A DNA stretch of 64,000 bases from Flavobacteriia bacterium (GTDB taxonomy: Bacteria > Bacteroidota > Bacteroidia > Flavobacteriales > Schleiferiaceae), in contig JABXHW010000030.1 of NCBI GenBank assembly GCA_013373425.1, positions 42,836 to 106,835 of the forward strand, given 5' to 3'. Position 1 is the first letter of the stretch, and each line of letters starts with the position of its first letter. The notes below the pieces were generated by a model. That model did not search any database and was not told where the DNA came from. It saw nothing but the letters and a program-made list of their open reading frames with translations. Shown here piece by piece: positions 26,848-35,248 of the stretch. A program made the translations under genes and the position numbers.

Positions 26848-28331
26848 GAATCCTTGTACTCACCGTTTCATTACTTTTTTTAGTCTCCTGTTCGAATGAA
26901 AACAATTGGAGTTCTTCCGCCGTGGTCACCTCGGCTGAAGGTCACAAATGGACTCCAGTAGAGGAGGGGATAGAGGGAGAGGCCTCAACGACACTTGTTC
27001 TACAACCTGAACTCACCTATCAAGAAATTTTGGGTATTGGAGGCGCATTCACTGAGTCGAGTGCAGCTCTGCTCAATGCTATGCCTGAATCCATTTACGA
27101 TTCCATCATTCAAGCTTATTTCAGTGAGGAAGGGTGCAACTACACCTTGACGCGCACCCACATGGCCAGTTGTGATTTTTCATTAGCGCCCTATTCCTAT
27201 GATGAGGTTCCAGGAGATACAGCCTTGGAATACTTCACTATTGAGCCTGATCGAGACGATTTGATTCCCATGATAAAACGCGCTCAAGATGCTTCGCCGT
27301 CAGGGTTCAATATCATCGCTTCGCCGTGGACCGCTCCACCGTGGATGAAGGATAATGAAGCCTGGTTTGGAGGAAGTTTGAAGGAAAAATTTTATCCCGT
27401 TTGGGCCGACTTTTTTGCCAATTACATCGAGGCATATGCCGAGGAAGGTATTGACCTCTGGGGCGTGACTGTAGAGAATGAGCCTCTTGGAAACGATGCC
27501 CACTGGGAGAGTATGCATTACACTCCTGAGACGATGGGACAGTTCGTGTCCCAGCATTTAGGTCCGCGTTTAGCCGATGTAAATCCTGATTTGCAGATTC
27601 TCCTCTACGATCAAAACAGAGGCGAGGAACTTGTAGAGTGGGGCGAGCATTTGCTTCACGATGATGCCGTGTTGGAATACGCGGATGGCTTTGCGGTACA
27701 CTGGTACAACAGCACTTATGACGTCTTCCCTGAATCATTGGATGCCATTCACGAAATGCAGCCCAATCTTCATTTGATTGAAACCGAGGGTTGTGTAGAT
27801 GCTGAAAAGCCAGCTTGGCAAAATGATGCTTGGTATTGGGACACCACCGCCACCGACTGGGGATTTGATTGGGCGAAAGAAGAGGATAAATACTTACACA
27901 GGCCTTACGTACCGGCCTATCGATACGCAAGGGATATCATCGGTTGTCTGAACCATTGGGTAGAAGGCTGGATTGACTGGAATATGGTCCTTGATCAAGA
28001 AGGCGGTCCCAACCACGTTTCCAACTGGTGTGTTGCTCCCGTGCTAGTGGATACCACAAAACAAGAAGTGTATTTCACGCCCCTTTACTTTGTCATGGGG
28101 CAATTCAGTAAATACATCAAGCCGGGCGCTCACCGCATCGGGTTTGAAACAAGTAAGAGTGAATTGCAGATGACCGCCATCGAGAATCCACAAGGAGACT
28201 TGGTCGTCTTTGTCTTGAATGAAGGACCAGAGGAATCCTTGAGAATTGAAATCGGTGAACAGGGATTTGAGTACATTATTCCTGCTCGCAGCATTGAAAC
28301 AATACATCTAACTCGAGAAATCGAAGAATGA
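26844..28331 (+). CDS. GH30 lipoprotein, probable beta-1,6-glucan or beta-glucoside hydrolase
   Basis: This 495-residue lipoprotein (LFLVSCSNE) has a GH30 barrel plus side beta-domain. EILGIGGAFTESSA is the typical GH30 opening. GVTVENEPLG carries the acid/base E213, and HLIETEGCVD the nucleophile, best placed at E315 by comparison with glucocerebrosidase (SEAC). The C-terminal strand region ends with PARSIETI, as in subfamily 1. In marine laminarin loci, GH30_1 enzymes remove beta-1,6-linked glucose side branches, which fits here. It overlaps both neighbours by 4 nt. Confidence 0.88.
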   Translation: MRILVLTVSLLFLVSCSNENNWSSSAVVTSAEGHKWTPVEEGIEGEASTTLVLQPELTYQEILGIGGAFTESSAALLNAMPESIYDSIIQAYFSEEGCNYTLTRTHMASCDFSLAPYSYDEVPGDTALEYFTIEPDRDDLIPMIKRAQDASPSGFNIIASPWTAPPWMKDNEAWFGGSLKEKFYPVWADFFANYIEAYAEEGIDLWGVTVENEPLGNDAHWESMHYTPETMGQFVSQHLGPRLADVNPDLQILLYDQNRGEELVEWGEHLLHDDAVLEYADGFAVHWYNSTYDVFPESLDAIHEMQPNLHLIETEGCVDAEKPAWQNDAWYWDTTATDWGFDWAKEEDKYLHRPYVPAYRYARDIIGCLNHWVEGWIDWNMVLDQEGGPNHVSNWCVAPVLVDTTKQEVYFTPLYFVMGQFSKYIKPGAHRIGFETSKSELQMTAIENPQGDLVVFVLNEGPEESLRIEIGEQGFEYIIPARSIETIHLTREIEE

Positions 28332-31300
28332 CGAAGATATTTTCCGGCAATCAAGAGTTGCACCACAGAACCGCTGAAGTTTCAGGTGAACTCGTTAACA
28401 TCGACGGTGAAAGATTCTATAAGATTGAGCATGTAGATCACATGCGACATTTTTTCATGAGCGTTGTCAGTGCTTATGATCACTGGCTTTTTATATCCAG
28501 CAACGATGGAATCACGGCTGGACGAAACTCTGCGGAGAAAGCACTTTTCCCATATTACACAGCCGACCTGATCATCCATGATGCTTCGCGAACAGGTGGA
28601 TATACCAGTGTTCGAGTGCACACGGATGAAGGACTCAAGCTTTGGCGTCCATTATCCAATCACTACCGAGGAATTTATCGGGTTTGGAAGAATGCGTACA
28701 AGAATGCTGCTGGAAACCGACTCATTCTTGAAGAGGTGAATGAAGACCTGGGATTGGTTTTCACTGTGGAGTGGACAAGTGCCAAGAAGGAGGGAATCAT
28801 CCGCAGATGCGCATTGACGAATACATCTGACAAAGCGGTTAAGCTGGATATCCTTGATGGACTCTTGAATGTAATGCCAGCGGGGATTAGTCCGGAGATG
28901 CAGCAAATGAAAAGTGTGCTCGTGGATGGATATCGTCACACGGAACTCGACGAAGAAACGGGCTTGGCCATGTTCAATTTGGGCTCTAAAATTGTAGATA
29001 AAGCAGAACCGAGCGAGTCGCTTTCTTCCAACGTGGTTTGGAATGCCGGACTTAAAAGAGAAGCCGTTTTGCTCTCCTCTGCGCAGATTCCTGTGTTTGG
29101 AGCTGGAGGAAAAGTAGAAAACGAACCATACGTGAGAGGCCAGAAAGGTGCGTACCTGGTTCAATCTACATTAGCGCTAGAGCCAAAGGAAATCAAAGAA
29201 TGGGTGGTGGTTGGAGATGTAGACCTGTCTACCGCTCAAGTGGCGAATACAATGGCCTCATTGAAATCGGGAGAGTTCTCATTCGAAGCGACCATCCGCG
29301 GAATTGATGAAGGAACCCTCGCTTTGCAGAAGCTCGTGGCCATGAATGATGGTCAGCAGCGCACAGGCGATGTGAGCACAGAGATGCGTCATCACAACAA
29401 CGTACTTTTTAACGTCATGCGAGGCGGACTTTTCCGCAAAGGGTACGCGGTGCAAATTGCGCATTTACGTGATTTTGTTACCCACTATAACAAAGGGTAT
29501 GCGTCGGTTTTCGATGCGCATTTCAAAGGTGATGTATTGACTTACCCGGAGCTTTTATCCAAGTTAGATTCTATTGAGCACTCAGGACTGAAGCGACTTT
29601 GCACCATGTATTTGCCATTGTCTTTCAGTAGGCGACATGGCGATCCATCCCGACCTTGGAATAAGTTTGACATCCAATCAGACGCCAATGAAGCCGGAAC
29701 CTATGAAGGAAACTGGCGCGACATCTTCCAGAATTGGGAGGCGATGTCGTATTCCTATCCGCATTACATCTTTGGAATGATATACAAGTTCCTCAACTCT
29801 TCTACGATTGACGGGTACAATCCGTATCGAATCACGGAAGAGGGAATCGATTGGGAAGTCATTGAGCCTGATGATGAATGGTCTTATATCGGGTACTGGG
29901 GCGATCACCAGATTGTGTATTTACACCGTTTACTCGTGCATGCTGAGAAGCATTTCCCGGGTCGACTTTCGAAAGCCCTGCGTGAAAAGTCGTTCGCATA
30001 CGCGAATGTGCCGTACCGTATCAAGGGATTTGATGCTATCAAGCTTAACCCTAAGGATACGATTGATTATGACTTTGATGTAGCGGACCAGGTAGAGAAG
30101 CGCAAAGAGAAAATCGGTGAAGATGGAGCTATGGTTCCTGACGATCAAGGCTATCTCCTAGAGGCTACATTGCTTGAAAAGCTCATGGTTCCACTCTTGG
30201 TGAAGCTCTCGAATTTTGTCCCGAATGGCGGTATTTGGCTCAACACTCAACGTCCCGAATGGAACGACGCGAACAATGCTTTGGTAGGCTATGGTATGTC
30301 TGTGGTTACAATCGGACAAATGGTACCCTTCATAGACACACTCATCGATTTGATCGAGCGTGATGCCAGTGCTGATTTTGAGGTCAATGAAAATGTTGCT
30401 CAACTCTTCAGTAGGGTCTATGAAGTGTTGAAGAATGCTGAACCTTCTGAATCCATGATGGGCGCACGTGTTCGAGCTGAGGTTGTTGAGTCGTTGGGTA
30501 GGGCTGGTGAGACTTATCGTCAGAACGTGTATGACTCTGTTAGCTCAAATCGATCAAAACTCAATCCGAAGGATATTCTGGAGGCTCTAAATACTTTCAA
30601 GGCACATCTTCAAGCTACTTTGGCAAGTAACCGAAGAGATGACAGTCTGTTCCACTCTTACAATTTGATGAATTGGGAAGGGGATGGTTTGGAGATCGAA
30701 CGACTGCCGCTTATGTTGGAAGGTCAGGTAACGGCTTTGCCATCGCTAGCGAGTAACAAAGCGGAATTGAAGCGGACGTTAGAAGCGCTTTTCAAAAGTG
30801 CGTTGTATCGAAAGGATCAAGACAGTTTCATGCTGTATCCGAACCGCGATATGCCGAGAACACTTGCTAAGAATACCTTGTCGAAGGACGAGCTGAAGGG
30901 CAATGTGCTGATTGAGATGATGCATTTAAATGCGGATTTCAGGATAATCGAATTGGACAAAGCGGGAGGACTTCACTTCAATGCTTCCCTTCACAATGCG
31001 GATGCCTTGAGAGAGGTGTTGGAGTCCTTGAAAGCGGAAGGACTGGAGAAAGAAGTGGAGGCCAGTGCTTATCAGTTATTGGATGCTTATGAGCGTAAGT
31101 TCAATCACCGAGCGTTTACGGGAAGATCAACTACATTCTTTGCTTTTGAAGGACTGGGATCGATTTACTGGCACATGGTTTCAAAGCTCTATCTCGCATC
31201 TCTAGAAACAATATGCGATACGGATTTGGCTGAATCGAGGGACGAAGAGTTGCTTGACATTGCCGCTCATATGAAACGCGGCATTGGCGCTCAGAAATCC

Positions 31301-31759
31301 CCAGAGCAATATGGAGCCTTTCCAACCGATCCATATTCACATACCCCAGCTCATGCGGGAGCTCAACAGCCTGGAATGACGGGTCAGGTGAAGGAGGATG
31401 TTTTGTCGAGATGGATTGAATTGGGTGTTCGTGTAAACGACGGACAGTTGTCATTTGCTCCTATTCGTCTGAGCCGTCAAGAGCAACTCTCAGAAGCCAT
31501 TGAGCTCAAATACATGGACGCCGCCTTTAATTGGAAATCGATTAATGTAGCTCCGGGCGAACTCGCCTTCACCTATTTAGGCATTCCTGTCATTTACTCC
31601 GAGGGCGAAAAAGACGAACTCAGAATCCAGTTTGCTTCAGGCAGCACGAAAGAGCTTTCCGGACTCAAGCTTTCTCCAGAATTAAGCGCGGAATGCTTCG
31701 AGAGGAAATCTGGCGTTGAGGTGGTGAGAGTTGTGTTGAGTAGCGGCAGATGGGGGTGA
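28328..31759 (+). CDS. Large cytosolic beta-glucan phosphorylase (GH94/GH149/GH161-like)
   Basis: The 1143-residue protein has no signal peptide and so acts in the cytoplasm. The N-terminal beta-sandwich region (HFFMSVVSAYDHWLFISS, GITAGRNSAEKALFPYYT) and the alpha/alpha-barrel with RPEWNDANNAL (E644-D647) resemble inverting disaccharide phosphorylases. D647 lines up with the catalytic acid of the DWND motif in GH94. The length is far above the roughly 800 residues of GH94 cellobiose phosphorylases and fits the beta-1,3-oligoglucan phosphorylases of GH149 or GH161 better; I cannot separate those by eye. Expected reaction: oligoglucan plus phosphate gives shorter glucan plus glucose 1-phosphate. 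It is the last gene of the operon. Confidence 0.78.
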   Translation: MTKIFSGNQELHHRTAEVSGELVNIDGERFYKIEHVDHMRHFFMSVVSAYDHWLFISSNDGITAGRNSAEKALFPYYTADLIIHDASRTGGYTSVRVHTDEGLKLWRPLSNHYRGIYRVWKNAYKNAAGNRLILEEVNEDLGLVFTVEWTSAKKEGIIRRCALTNTSDKAVKLDILDGLLNVMPAGISPEMQQMKSVLVDGYRHTELDEETGLAMFNLGSKIVDKAEPSESLSSNVVWNAGLKREAVLLSSAQIPVFGAGGKVENEPYVRGQKGAYLVQSTLALEPKEIKEWVVVGDVDLSTAQVANTMASLKSGEFSFEATIRGIDEGTLALQKLVAMNDGQQRTGDVSTEMRHHNNVLFNVMRGGLFRKGYAVQIAHLRDFVTHYNKGYASVFDAHFKGDVLTYPELLSKLDSIEHSGLKRLCTMYLPLSFSRRHGDPSRPWNKFDIQSDANEAGTYEGNWRDIFQNWEAMSYSYPHYIFGMIYKFLNSSTIDGYNPYRITEEGIDWEVIEPDDEWSYIGYWGDHQIVYLHRLLVHAEKHFPGRLSKALREKSFAYANVPYRIKGFDAIKLNPKDTIDYDFDVADQVEKRKEKIGEDGAMVPDDQGYLLEATLLEKLMVPLLVKLSNFVPNGGIWLNTQRPEWNDANNALVGYGMSVVTIGQMVPFIDTLIDLIERDASADFEVNENVAQLFSRVYEVLKNAEPSESMMGARVRAEVVESLGRAGETYRQNVYDSVSSNRSKLNPKDILEALNTFKAHLQATLASNRRDDSLFHSYNLMNWEGDGLEIERLPLMLEGQVTALPSLASNKAELKRTLEALFKSALYRKDQDSFMLYPNRDMPRTLAKNTLSKDELKGNVLIEMMHLNADFRIIELDKAGGLHFNASLHNADALREVLESLKAEGLEKEVEASAYQLLDAYERKFNHRAFTGRSTTFFAFEGLGSIYWHMVSKLYLASLETICDTDLAESRDEELLDIAAHMKRGIGAQKSPEQYGAFPTDPYSHTPAHAGAQQPGMTGQVKEDVLSRWIELGVRVNDGQLSFAPIRLSRQEQLSEAIELKYMDAAFNWKSINVAPGELAFTYLGIPVIYSEGEKDELRIQFASGSTKELSGLKLSPELSAECFERKSGVEVVRVVLSSGRWG

Positions 31760-31785
31760 GGATGGAGGACTGGGTGAGGCTCGGT
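31754..31785 (+). repeat. Short octamer array at the end of the glucan operon
   Basis: From the phosphorylase stop the units read GGGGTGAG, GATGGAGG, ACTGGGTG, AGGCTCGG. They are degenerate but keep an 8-nt spacing of GG-rich words. The array starts inside the stop region. No hairpin terminator was found for the operon. Confidence 0.45.
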
Positions 31786-31813
31786 TGTTATATGACGCTG
31801 GACTGTACGAAAC

Positions 31814-31845
31814 TGCGTTCCTGCCCACCTACGCACTTGCGCTCC
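31814..31845 (-). repeat. Four-copy octamer array, TGCGYWCC family
   Basis: Plus-strand units are TGCGTTCC, TGCCCACC, TACGCACT, TGCGCTCC, preceded by CTGTACGAAAC. On the minus strand the array follows the stop of the 31853 gene by 7 nt. It faces the array that follows the convergent phosphorylase gene. Confidence 0.8.
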
Positions 31846-31852
31846 TCCAGTG

Positions 31853-32272
31853 TCAATACCTCCTCCCAAGCAATATTCCACCAATAGCAGCCGATGCTCC
31901 GTAGTATATCGCAAAAATAGGCATGTAGCTTCCTGAAATAATAAAATTGGTGATGATTGCTCCGCTTACAGTTATTCCTATCAATATCCACTTTATGCTT
32001 TTCCATTGAACATTCCTAGCAGCGAAGTAGTGATAAGCTAGGAAGTAAACCAGGAAAGTTGGCATAGATAGGAAGCTGCTGAAGAGTATGGCAAGGACAA
32101 GAAACTCAATTGAATCGAGTACAGGGTTAAAAGAGAAAATGCCACCGACAACCAACATCAACACTGGCGCTAGAAGTTGAGTGCCAAGCCAATGAAACAC
32201 CATGAAAAGCTTGTGGTTTCGTGGAAAATTGTACGGTGTGTGTGCCATGAGGAGAGCAAGTGTAAGATGCAC
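31853..32272 (-). CDS. Hypothetical four-helix membrane protein
   Basis: This is a 139-residue protein with about four hydrophobic segments (LLAPVLMLVVGGIFSF, LVLAILFSSFLSMPTFLVYFLAYHYF, WILIGITVSGAIITNFIIS, AIYYGASAAIGGILL). The track uses a GTG start at 32272, six nt after the preceding gene's stop. The internal ATG at 32248 (MAHTPYNF) is an alternative. The family is not recognised. It is the last of three minus-strand genes (33015 to 31853) that seem to form one unit of small membrane proteins. Confidence 0.55.
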   Translation of the reverse strand: MHLTLALLMAHTPYNFPRNHKLFMVFHWLGTQLLAPVLMLVVGGIFSFNPVLDSIEFLVLAILFSSFLSMPTFLVYFLAYHYFAARNVQWKSIKWILIGITVSGAIITNFIISGSYMPIFAIYYGASAAIGGILLGRRY

Positions 32273-32278
32273 TACAAT

Positions 32279-32533
32279 TTACCTAGAATACCCTTGTTCC
32301 CAGACAAATTCTTGGAACATAAGCTCTTCGTACTGCCTTTCTGGATCAAGATCTTCTAGTCGTAAATCTGACATGCCCGTTGGAGAGTAGAAACTCCATT
32401 TCCAAATTGGGCGATGCTTGATGAAAAGATGCGTTCCGCCAAATTCGTCGTGACTGTAGACGCCGACAAGAAAACGAAAGCATATAAATAGCAAGCAAGT
32501 ACTAAGAATAGAGAATAGCCGTACAGTTCTCAT
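32279..32533 (-). CDS. Small hypothetical membrane-anchored protein
   Basis: The 84-residue product has one N-terminal hydrophobic segment (LFSILSTCLLFICFRFLVGV) and a short soluble tail rich in charged and aromatic residues. Its ATG overlaps the stop of the 161-residue gene by 4 nt (ATGA), a strong sign that it is real and coupled. The function is unknown. Confidence 0.55.
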   Translation of the reverse strand: MRTVRLFSILSTCLLFICFRFLVGVYSHDEFGGTHLFIKHRPIWKWSFYSPTGMSDLRLEDLDPERQYEELMFQEFVWEQGYSR

Positions 32534-33015
32534 TGCGGTTGAATCATTTCTTTGTTCCGAATACGCTTTTTCAGAGTGTCCATCCTCTTTAACGCTTCAA
32601 CACCGCCGAAGACATATCCTAAGTAAGTAACGATGTTGATGCCTACTCCGAATACCATGAGGGGGGCACCTATAGCTAATATGGTATTGGACCAGAATAA
32701 GAGAGCAATCAGCGCCACTGCAAGGGCTGCGTAAATAAGGTATAGGCCTGTTTTGCTGTATCTGATCAACTCGTAGTACAGAATTCTTTTCGCCCCAGAA
32801 TCCTCAACCTTCAAACGAACTCCAGGGCGTACTCCCTTTATTTCAGGGTATTCCGGTTGTGTGTAGATCTTGAATGTATGCCCCTTCTTGCTGCCGAAGA
32901 ACAATACCTCCTTCTTCCGTTGACCCTTCAAACTGGGAACAATTAGAGATTCTTCAATCGATCGATTGAGGACTTCGAGCACTTCATTCAATGAGAGAGA
33001 CGTAGAGATTTGCAT
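32530..33015 (-). CDS. Hypothetical membrane protein
   Basis: This 161-residue protein has a soluble N-terminal half of about 90 residues (KKEVLFFGSKKGHTFKIYTQPEYPEI) and two membrane segments (LYLIYAALAVALIALLFW and ILAIGAPLMVFGVGINIVTYLGYVFGG). It ends in a basic tail. It is the first gene of the three-gene minus-strand group, downstream of the DUF1428 gene by 17 nt. No family could be assigned. Confidence 0.6.
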   Translation of the reverse strand: MQISTSLSLNEVLEVLNRSIEESLIVPSLKGQRKKEVLFFGSKKGHTFKIYTQPEYPEIKGVRPGVRLKVEDSGAKRILYYELIRYSKTGLYLIYAALAVALIALLFWSNTILAIGAPLMVFGVGINIVTYLGYVFGGVEALKRMDTLKKRIRNKEMIQPQ

Positions 33016-33032
33016 GAGAAGGAGGTGAGTGC

Positions 33033-33401
33033 TTATTTCTCTACCAAGGTATGAAAGCCACCGTACACCATTCTACTTGCATCGAATATTACACGTTCGC
33101 CTTGTGTAAGTGGTGCCACCAATTTCGCCATTCGAGGATCTTTGGGCACCTCAGCATTTGCTTTATCTCTAACTTCTTTCGAGGGAAATACTGCCCAGCC
33201 AAAAATCACCACTTCATCGGGTTGCGTATGCGTAATATCTACAAACGATTTCACCCCTTGTAGTGAGAAGTCATCACCCACACATTCGTAATAAGCTACT
33301 GCGCCGTACTCTTTCCATATCGCTCCTACTTGCTCAGCGACTTTCTGGTATTGCTCAATAGAATCGCTAGGAATAGGCAGAATGAAACCGTCGATGTACA
33401 T
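33033..33401 (-). CDS. DUF1428 domain protein (YbaA-like)
   Basis: The 122-residue protein matches the DUF1428 family end to end: MYIDGFILPIP, WKEYGAVAYYECVGDD, VVIFGWAVFPSKEVRDKAN, MVYGGFHTLVEK. These are small ferredoxin-fold, dimeric alpha/beta-barrel proteins of unknown role, related to E. coli YbaA. No signal peptide is present, so it is cytoplasmic. Confidence 0.85.
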   Translation of the reverse strand: MYIDGFILPIPSDSIEQYQKVAEQVGAIWKEYGAVAYYECVGDDFSLQGVKSFVDITHTQPDEVVIFGWAVFPSKEVRDKANAEVPKDPRMAKLVAPLTQGERVIFDASRMVYGGFHTLVEK

Positions 33402-33676
33402 GATGTGAGGTATTTGGGGAAGTTAGGAAGAATTAGAGGTTAAAATTAGGAAGAAAAGGACGGAGACAGAGGACCTAGTAAGGAGGACAGGGGAAGACTC
33501 GGTAGAGGCTCGGTAGTTCTGAAAAGGTGGGTAGGACGGTCACGCCATGGATGAAGTTAGAGCGATGGATGTCATTCCATCTAGCGTCGGGTGGGAACCC
33601 GACGGACAGGAATAAGTTTGGCACACGGAGGACTGGGATGGGCCCTTTTGATCTTGAACGGTTGGCTGAACAAACC
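33402..33676. other. Gene-free spacer with structured hairpin element
   Basis: No convincing gene is present. Two adjacent hairpins stand out. GATGGA-TGTCAT-TCCATC (33564-33581) is followed by CGTCGGGT-GGGA-ACCCGACG (33585-33604), a perfect 8-bp stem closed by a GNRA-type tetraloop. Around 33513-33534 an 11-mer (GACTCGGTAG-like) occurs twice in tandem. The hairpin pair suggests a structured RNA or a REP-like mobile sequence. ORFs called across it (85 and 63 residues, opposite strands) are rejected. Confidence 0.5.
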
Positions 33677-33708
33677 TGCGCTCTTGCGCACCTGCGCACC
33701 TGCGTTCC
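33677..33708 (-). repeat. Four-copy octamer array, TGCGYWCC family
   Basis: Plus-strand units are TGCGCTCT, TGCGCACC, TGCGCACC, TGCGTTCC, preceded by CTGAACAAACC. This is the cleanest member of the family in the window. It lies about 100 nt upstream of the phnA-like start. Confidence 0.85.
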
Positions 33709-33794
33709 TAGAGCATGACTAAGGTTGGGCAAACTTGCTTACTTGCTCAGTGCATTCGTCTCCCTGAGCCCTTTAATCACCCTAAATCCTTTAC

Positions 33795-33802
33795 TACCTT
33801 TA
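33795..33802 (+). promoter_or_regulatory. TACCTTTA box abutting the phnA-like start codon
   Basis: TACCTTTA is one base off the TAnnTTTG consensus and is separated from the ATG by CCCCC only. The preceding 30 nt (CCCTGAGCCCTTTAA and CCCTAAATCCTTT) nearly repeat the sequence upstream of miaA. With a start site about 6-7 nt after the box, the mRNA would be leaderless. Confidence 0.5.
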
Positions 33803-33807
33803 CCCCC

Positions 33808-34143
33808 ATGTCAGATTCAACCCCTCCTTGCCCAGAGTGCAGCTCAGTTTATGCTTACCCAATGGATTCATTGCTCGTTTGTCCGGAATGTGGGCATGAG
33901 TGGAACCCAGATGAAGTAGAAGAAACAGGTTTGGTTGTCAAGGATGCCAATGGAAACGCCCTCCAAGATGGAGATACAGTGATTGTAGTGAAAAACCTCC
34001 CTGTCAAAGGAGCTTCAGGCCCAGTTAAAGCCGGCACCAAAGTGAAGAATATCCGTCTAACCGAAGGAGATCACAACATCGATTGTAAGATTGATGGTTT
34101 TGGTGCGATGGCGCTGAAGTCGGAGTTTGTGAAGAAAGGTTAG
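33808..34143 (+). CDS. Zinc-ribbon YjdM/PhnA-type protein
   Basis: This 111-residue protein has an N-terminal zinc ribbon ([25 protein letters not shown], two CxxC pairs about 18 residues apart). A small beta-barrel domain follows ([26 protein letters not shown] to FVKKG). This is the YjdM family, historically annotated as alkylphosphonate utilisation protein PhnA; the actual role is unclear. The track start at 33715 is rejected because the upstream part is repeat-derived and the family begins at [11 protein letters not shown]. The TACCTTTACCCCC block sits directly before the ATG. Confidence 0.9.
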   Translation: MSDSTPPCPECSSVYAYPMDSLLVCPECGHEWNPDEVEETGLVVKDANGNALQDGDTVIVVKNLPVKGASGPVKAGTKVKNIRLTEGDHNIDCKIDGFGAMALKSEFVKKG

Positions 34144-34144
34144 G

Positions 34145-34176
34145 AGGTGCGCAAGTGCTCAGGTGCGTAGGTAGGC
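34145..34176 (+). repeat. Octamer array starting at the phnA-like stop codon
   Basis: Units are AGGTGCGC, AAGTGCTC, AGGTGCGT, AGGTAGGC, beginning 2 nt after the TAG stop and reading on the sense strand. It is the same family, in opposite orientation, as the array at 33677. Confidence 0.8.
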
Positions 34177-34207
34177 TCGGCCGAACCTTAACGGTTACTT
34201 CAACAAC

Positions 34208-34232
34208 CGTGCATCCGTGCTCACGTGCATGC
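34208..34232 (+). repeat. 25-bp dispersed repeat, copy 1
   Basis: Three octamers CGTGCATC, CGTGCTCA, CGTGCATG plus C. The identical 25 bp occurs in inverted orientation at 36981-37005, 2.8 kb away. Confidence 0.85.
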
Positions 34233-34299
34233 CTGACCACTCACAAGGGCGAAATCTAGGGTTGTTATGGTCGTGCGCTGAGTGTGGCCTGAATGAACC

Positions 34300-34323
34300 T
34301 GAGCACCTGCGTTCCTGCCAACC
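34300..34323 (-). repeat. Three-copy octamer array upstream of rluF
   Basis: Plus-strand units are TGAGCACC, TGCGTTCC, TGCCAACC, preceded by CTGAATGAACC. It runs straight into the TACCTTTA box of rluF. Confidence 0.7.
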
Positions 34324-34329
34324 TTTCCC

Positions 34330-34337
34330 TACCTTTA
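34330..34337 (+). promoter_or_regulatory. TACCTTTA box abutting the rluF start codon
   Basis: TACCTTTA followed by CCCCA and ATG, the same arrangement as at phnA-like and miaA. It points to a leaderless or nearly leaderless transcript. Confidence 0.5.
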
Positions 34338-34342
34338 CCCCA

Positions 34343-35245
34343 ATGTCTGTTCGAATCAACAAATACCTCAGTGAAATTGGTCTTTGCTCTCGCAGGGAAG
34401 CCGATAAATGGATTGAACTTGGTCGGGTTACTATCAATGGTAGAAAGCCTGGGCCTGGAGCAAAAGTGACGAGCAGAGATGTGATTCGCGTAAATGGGGC
34501 TATTGTTGAAAGTCCTGATGACGACCACACCTACTTGCTCTTCAACAAACCAACTGGAATCGTCACTACCACCGAGTCGTCGGAGAAAGACAATATCATC
34601 TCGTATATCAATTATCCCAAGCGCATCTTCCCAGTTGGACGATTGGATAAGATGAGTGAGGGTTTGATCATTCTCACAAGTGATGGCGATATCGTTAACA
34701 AGATACTTCGCGCTGGTAATAACCATGAGAAGGAGTACGAGGTTACGGTGGACAAGCCCATGAGTCCAGATTTTGCTGAAAAGATGAGCTCAGGTGTGCC
34801 CATTCTTGGTCAGGTGACTAAGAAGTGCAAAGTTGAGGTAATCACCCCAACTGTTTTCAAGATAGTCCTTAAGCAGGGACTGAACCGACAGATTCGAAGA
34901 ATGTGCGAGCACTTCGGATATGAAGTTTTGAAGCTCAAGCGCACGCGCATCATGCACGTTTCGCTCGACTTGCCTCCGGGGCAATTTCGCGATATGACTT
35001 CGCAGGAATTGGAGAAGCTATTTGAACTTATCAAGGACTCTAAGGGTACTGTAGAGAAGAAGCCTGCCAAGAAGAAGCCAACTCAGAATAAATCGAGTAA
35101 TTCTAAGTCGGATAAACCAAAATCGGGACAAAGTGGCAAGACTCATTTCCGTCCGAAATCCAAGAGCGGAGGTGGGAAGAAGCATCCTTCAAGAGGAGGA
35201 AAGCCAGGAGGAAAACCTGTGAAGGGGAGAGGGAAGAGGAGGTAA
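34343..35245 (+). CDS. rluF: 23S rRNA pseudouridine synthase, RluF type
   Basis: RluF converts uridine 2604 of 23S rRNA to pseudouridine. The 300-residue protein has an N-terminal S4 RNA-binding domain ([32 protein letters not shown]) and then the catalytic domain with [13 protein letters not shown], whose aspartate is the nucleophile. [26 protein letters not shown] and [17 protein letters not shown] match RluF more closely than RluB or RluE. A basic, low-complexity tail of about 65 residues (Lys, Pro, Gly, Ser) follows; tails like this are common in the family. The track start at 34217 lies in repeat sequence; ATG 34343 is chosen. Confidence 0.92.
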   Translation: MSVRINKYLSEIGLCSRREADKWIELGRVTINGRKPGPGAKVTSRDVIRVNGAIVESPDDDHTYLLFNKPTGIVTTTESSEKDNIISYINYPKRIFPVGRLDKMSEGLIILTSDGDIVNKILRAGNNHEKEYEVTVDKPMSPDFAEKMSSGVPILGQVTKKCKVEVITPTVFKIVLKQGLNRQIRRMCEHFGYEVLKLKRTRIMHVSLDLPPGQFRDMTSQELEKLFELIKDSKGTVEKKPAKKKPTQNKSSNSKSDKPKSGQSGKTHFRPKSKSGGGKKHPSRGGKPGGKPVKGRGKRR

Positions 35246-35248
35246 GGT

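Noticed and set aside
27313-27930. 205-residue minus-strand ORF inside the GH30 gene
   Set aside because: Antisense shadow of a gene with intact catalytic motifs.
33475-33732. 85-residue ORF (minus) and 63-residue ORF (plus) in the 33.4-33.8 kb spacer
   Set aside because: They run across hairpins and octamer repeats on opposite strands and show no domain; arginine, cysteine and proline abundance reflects repeat composition.
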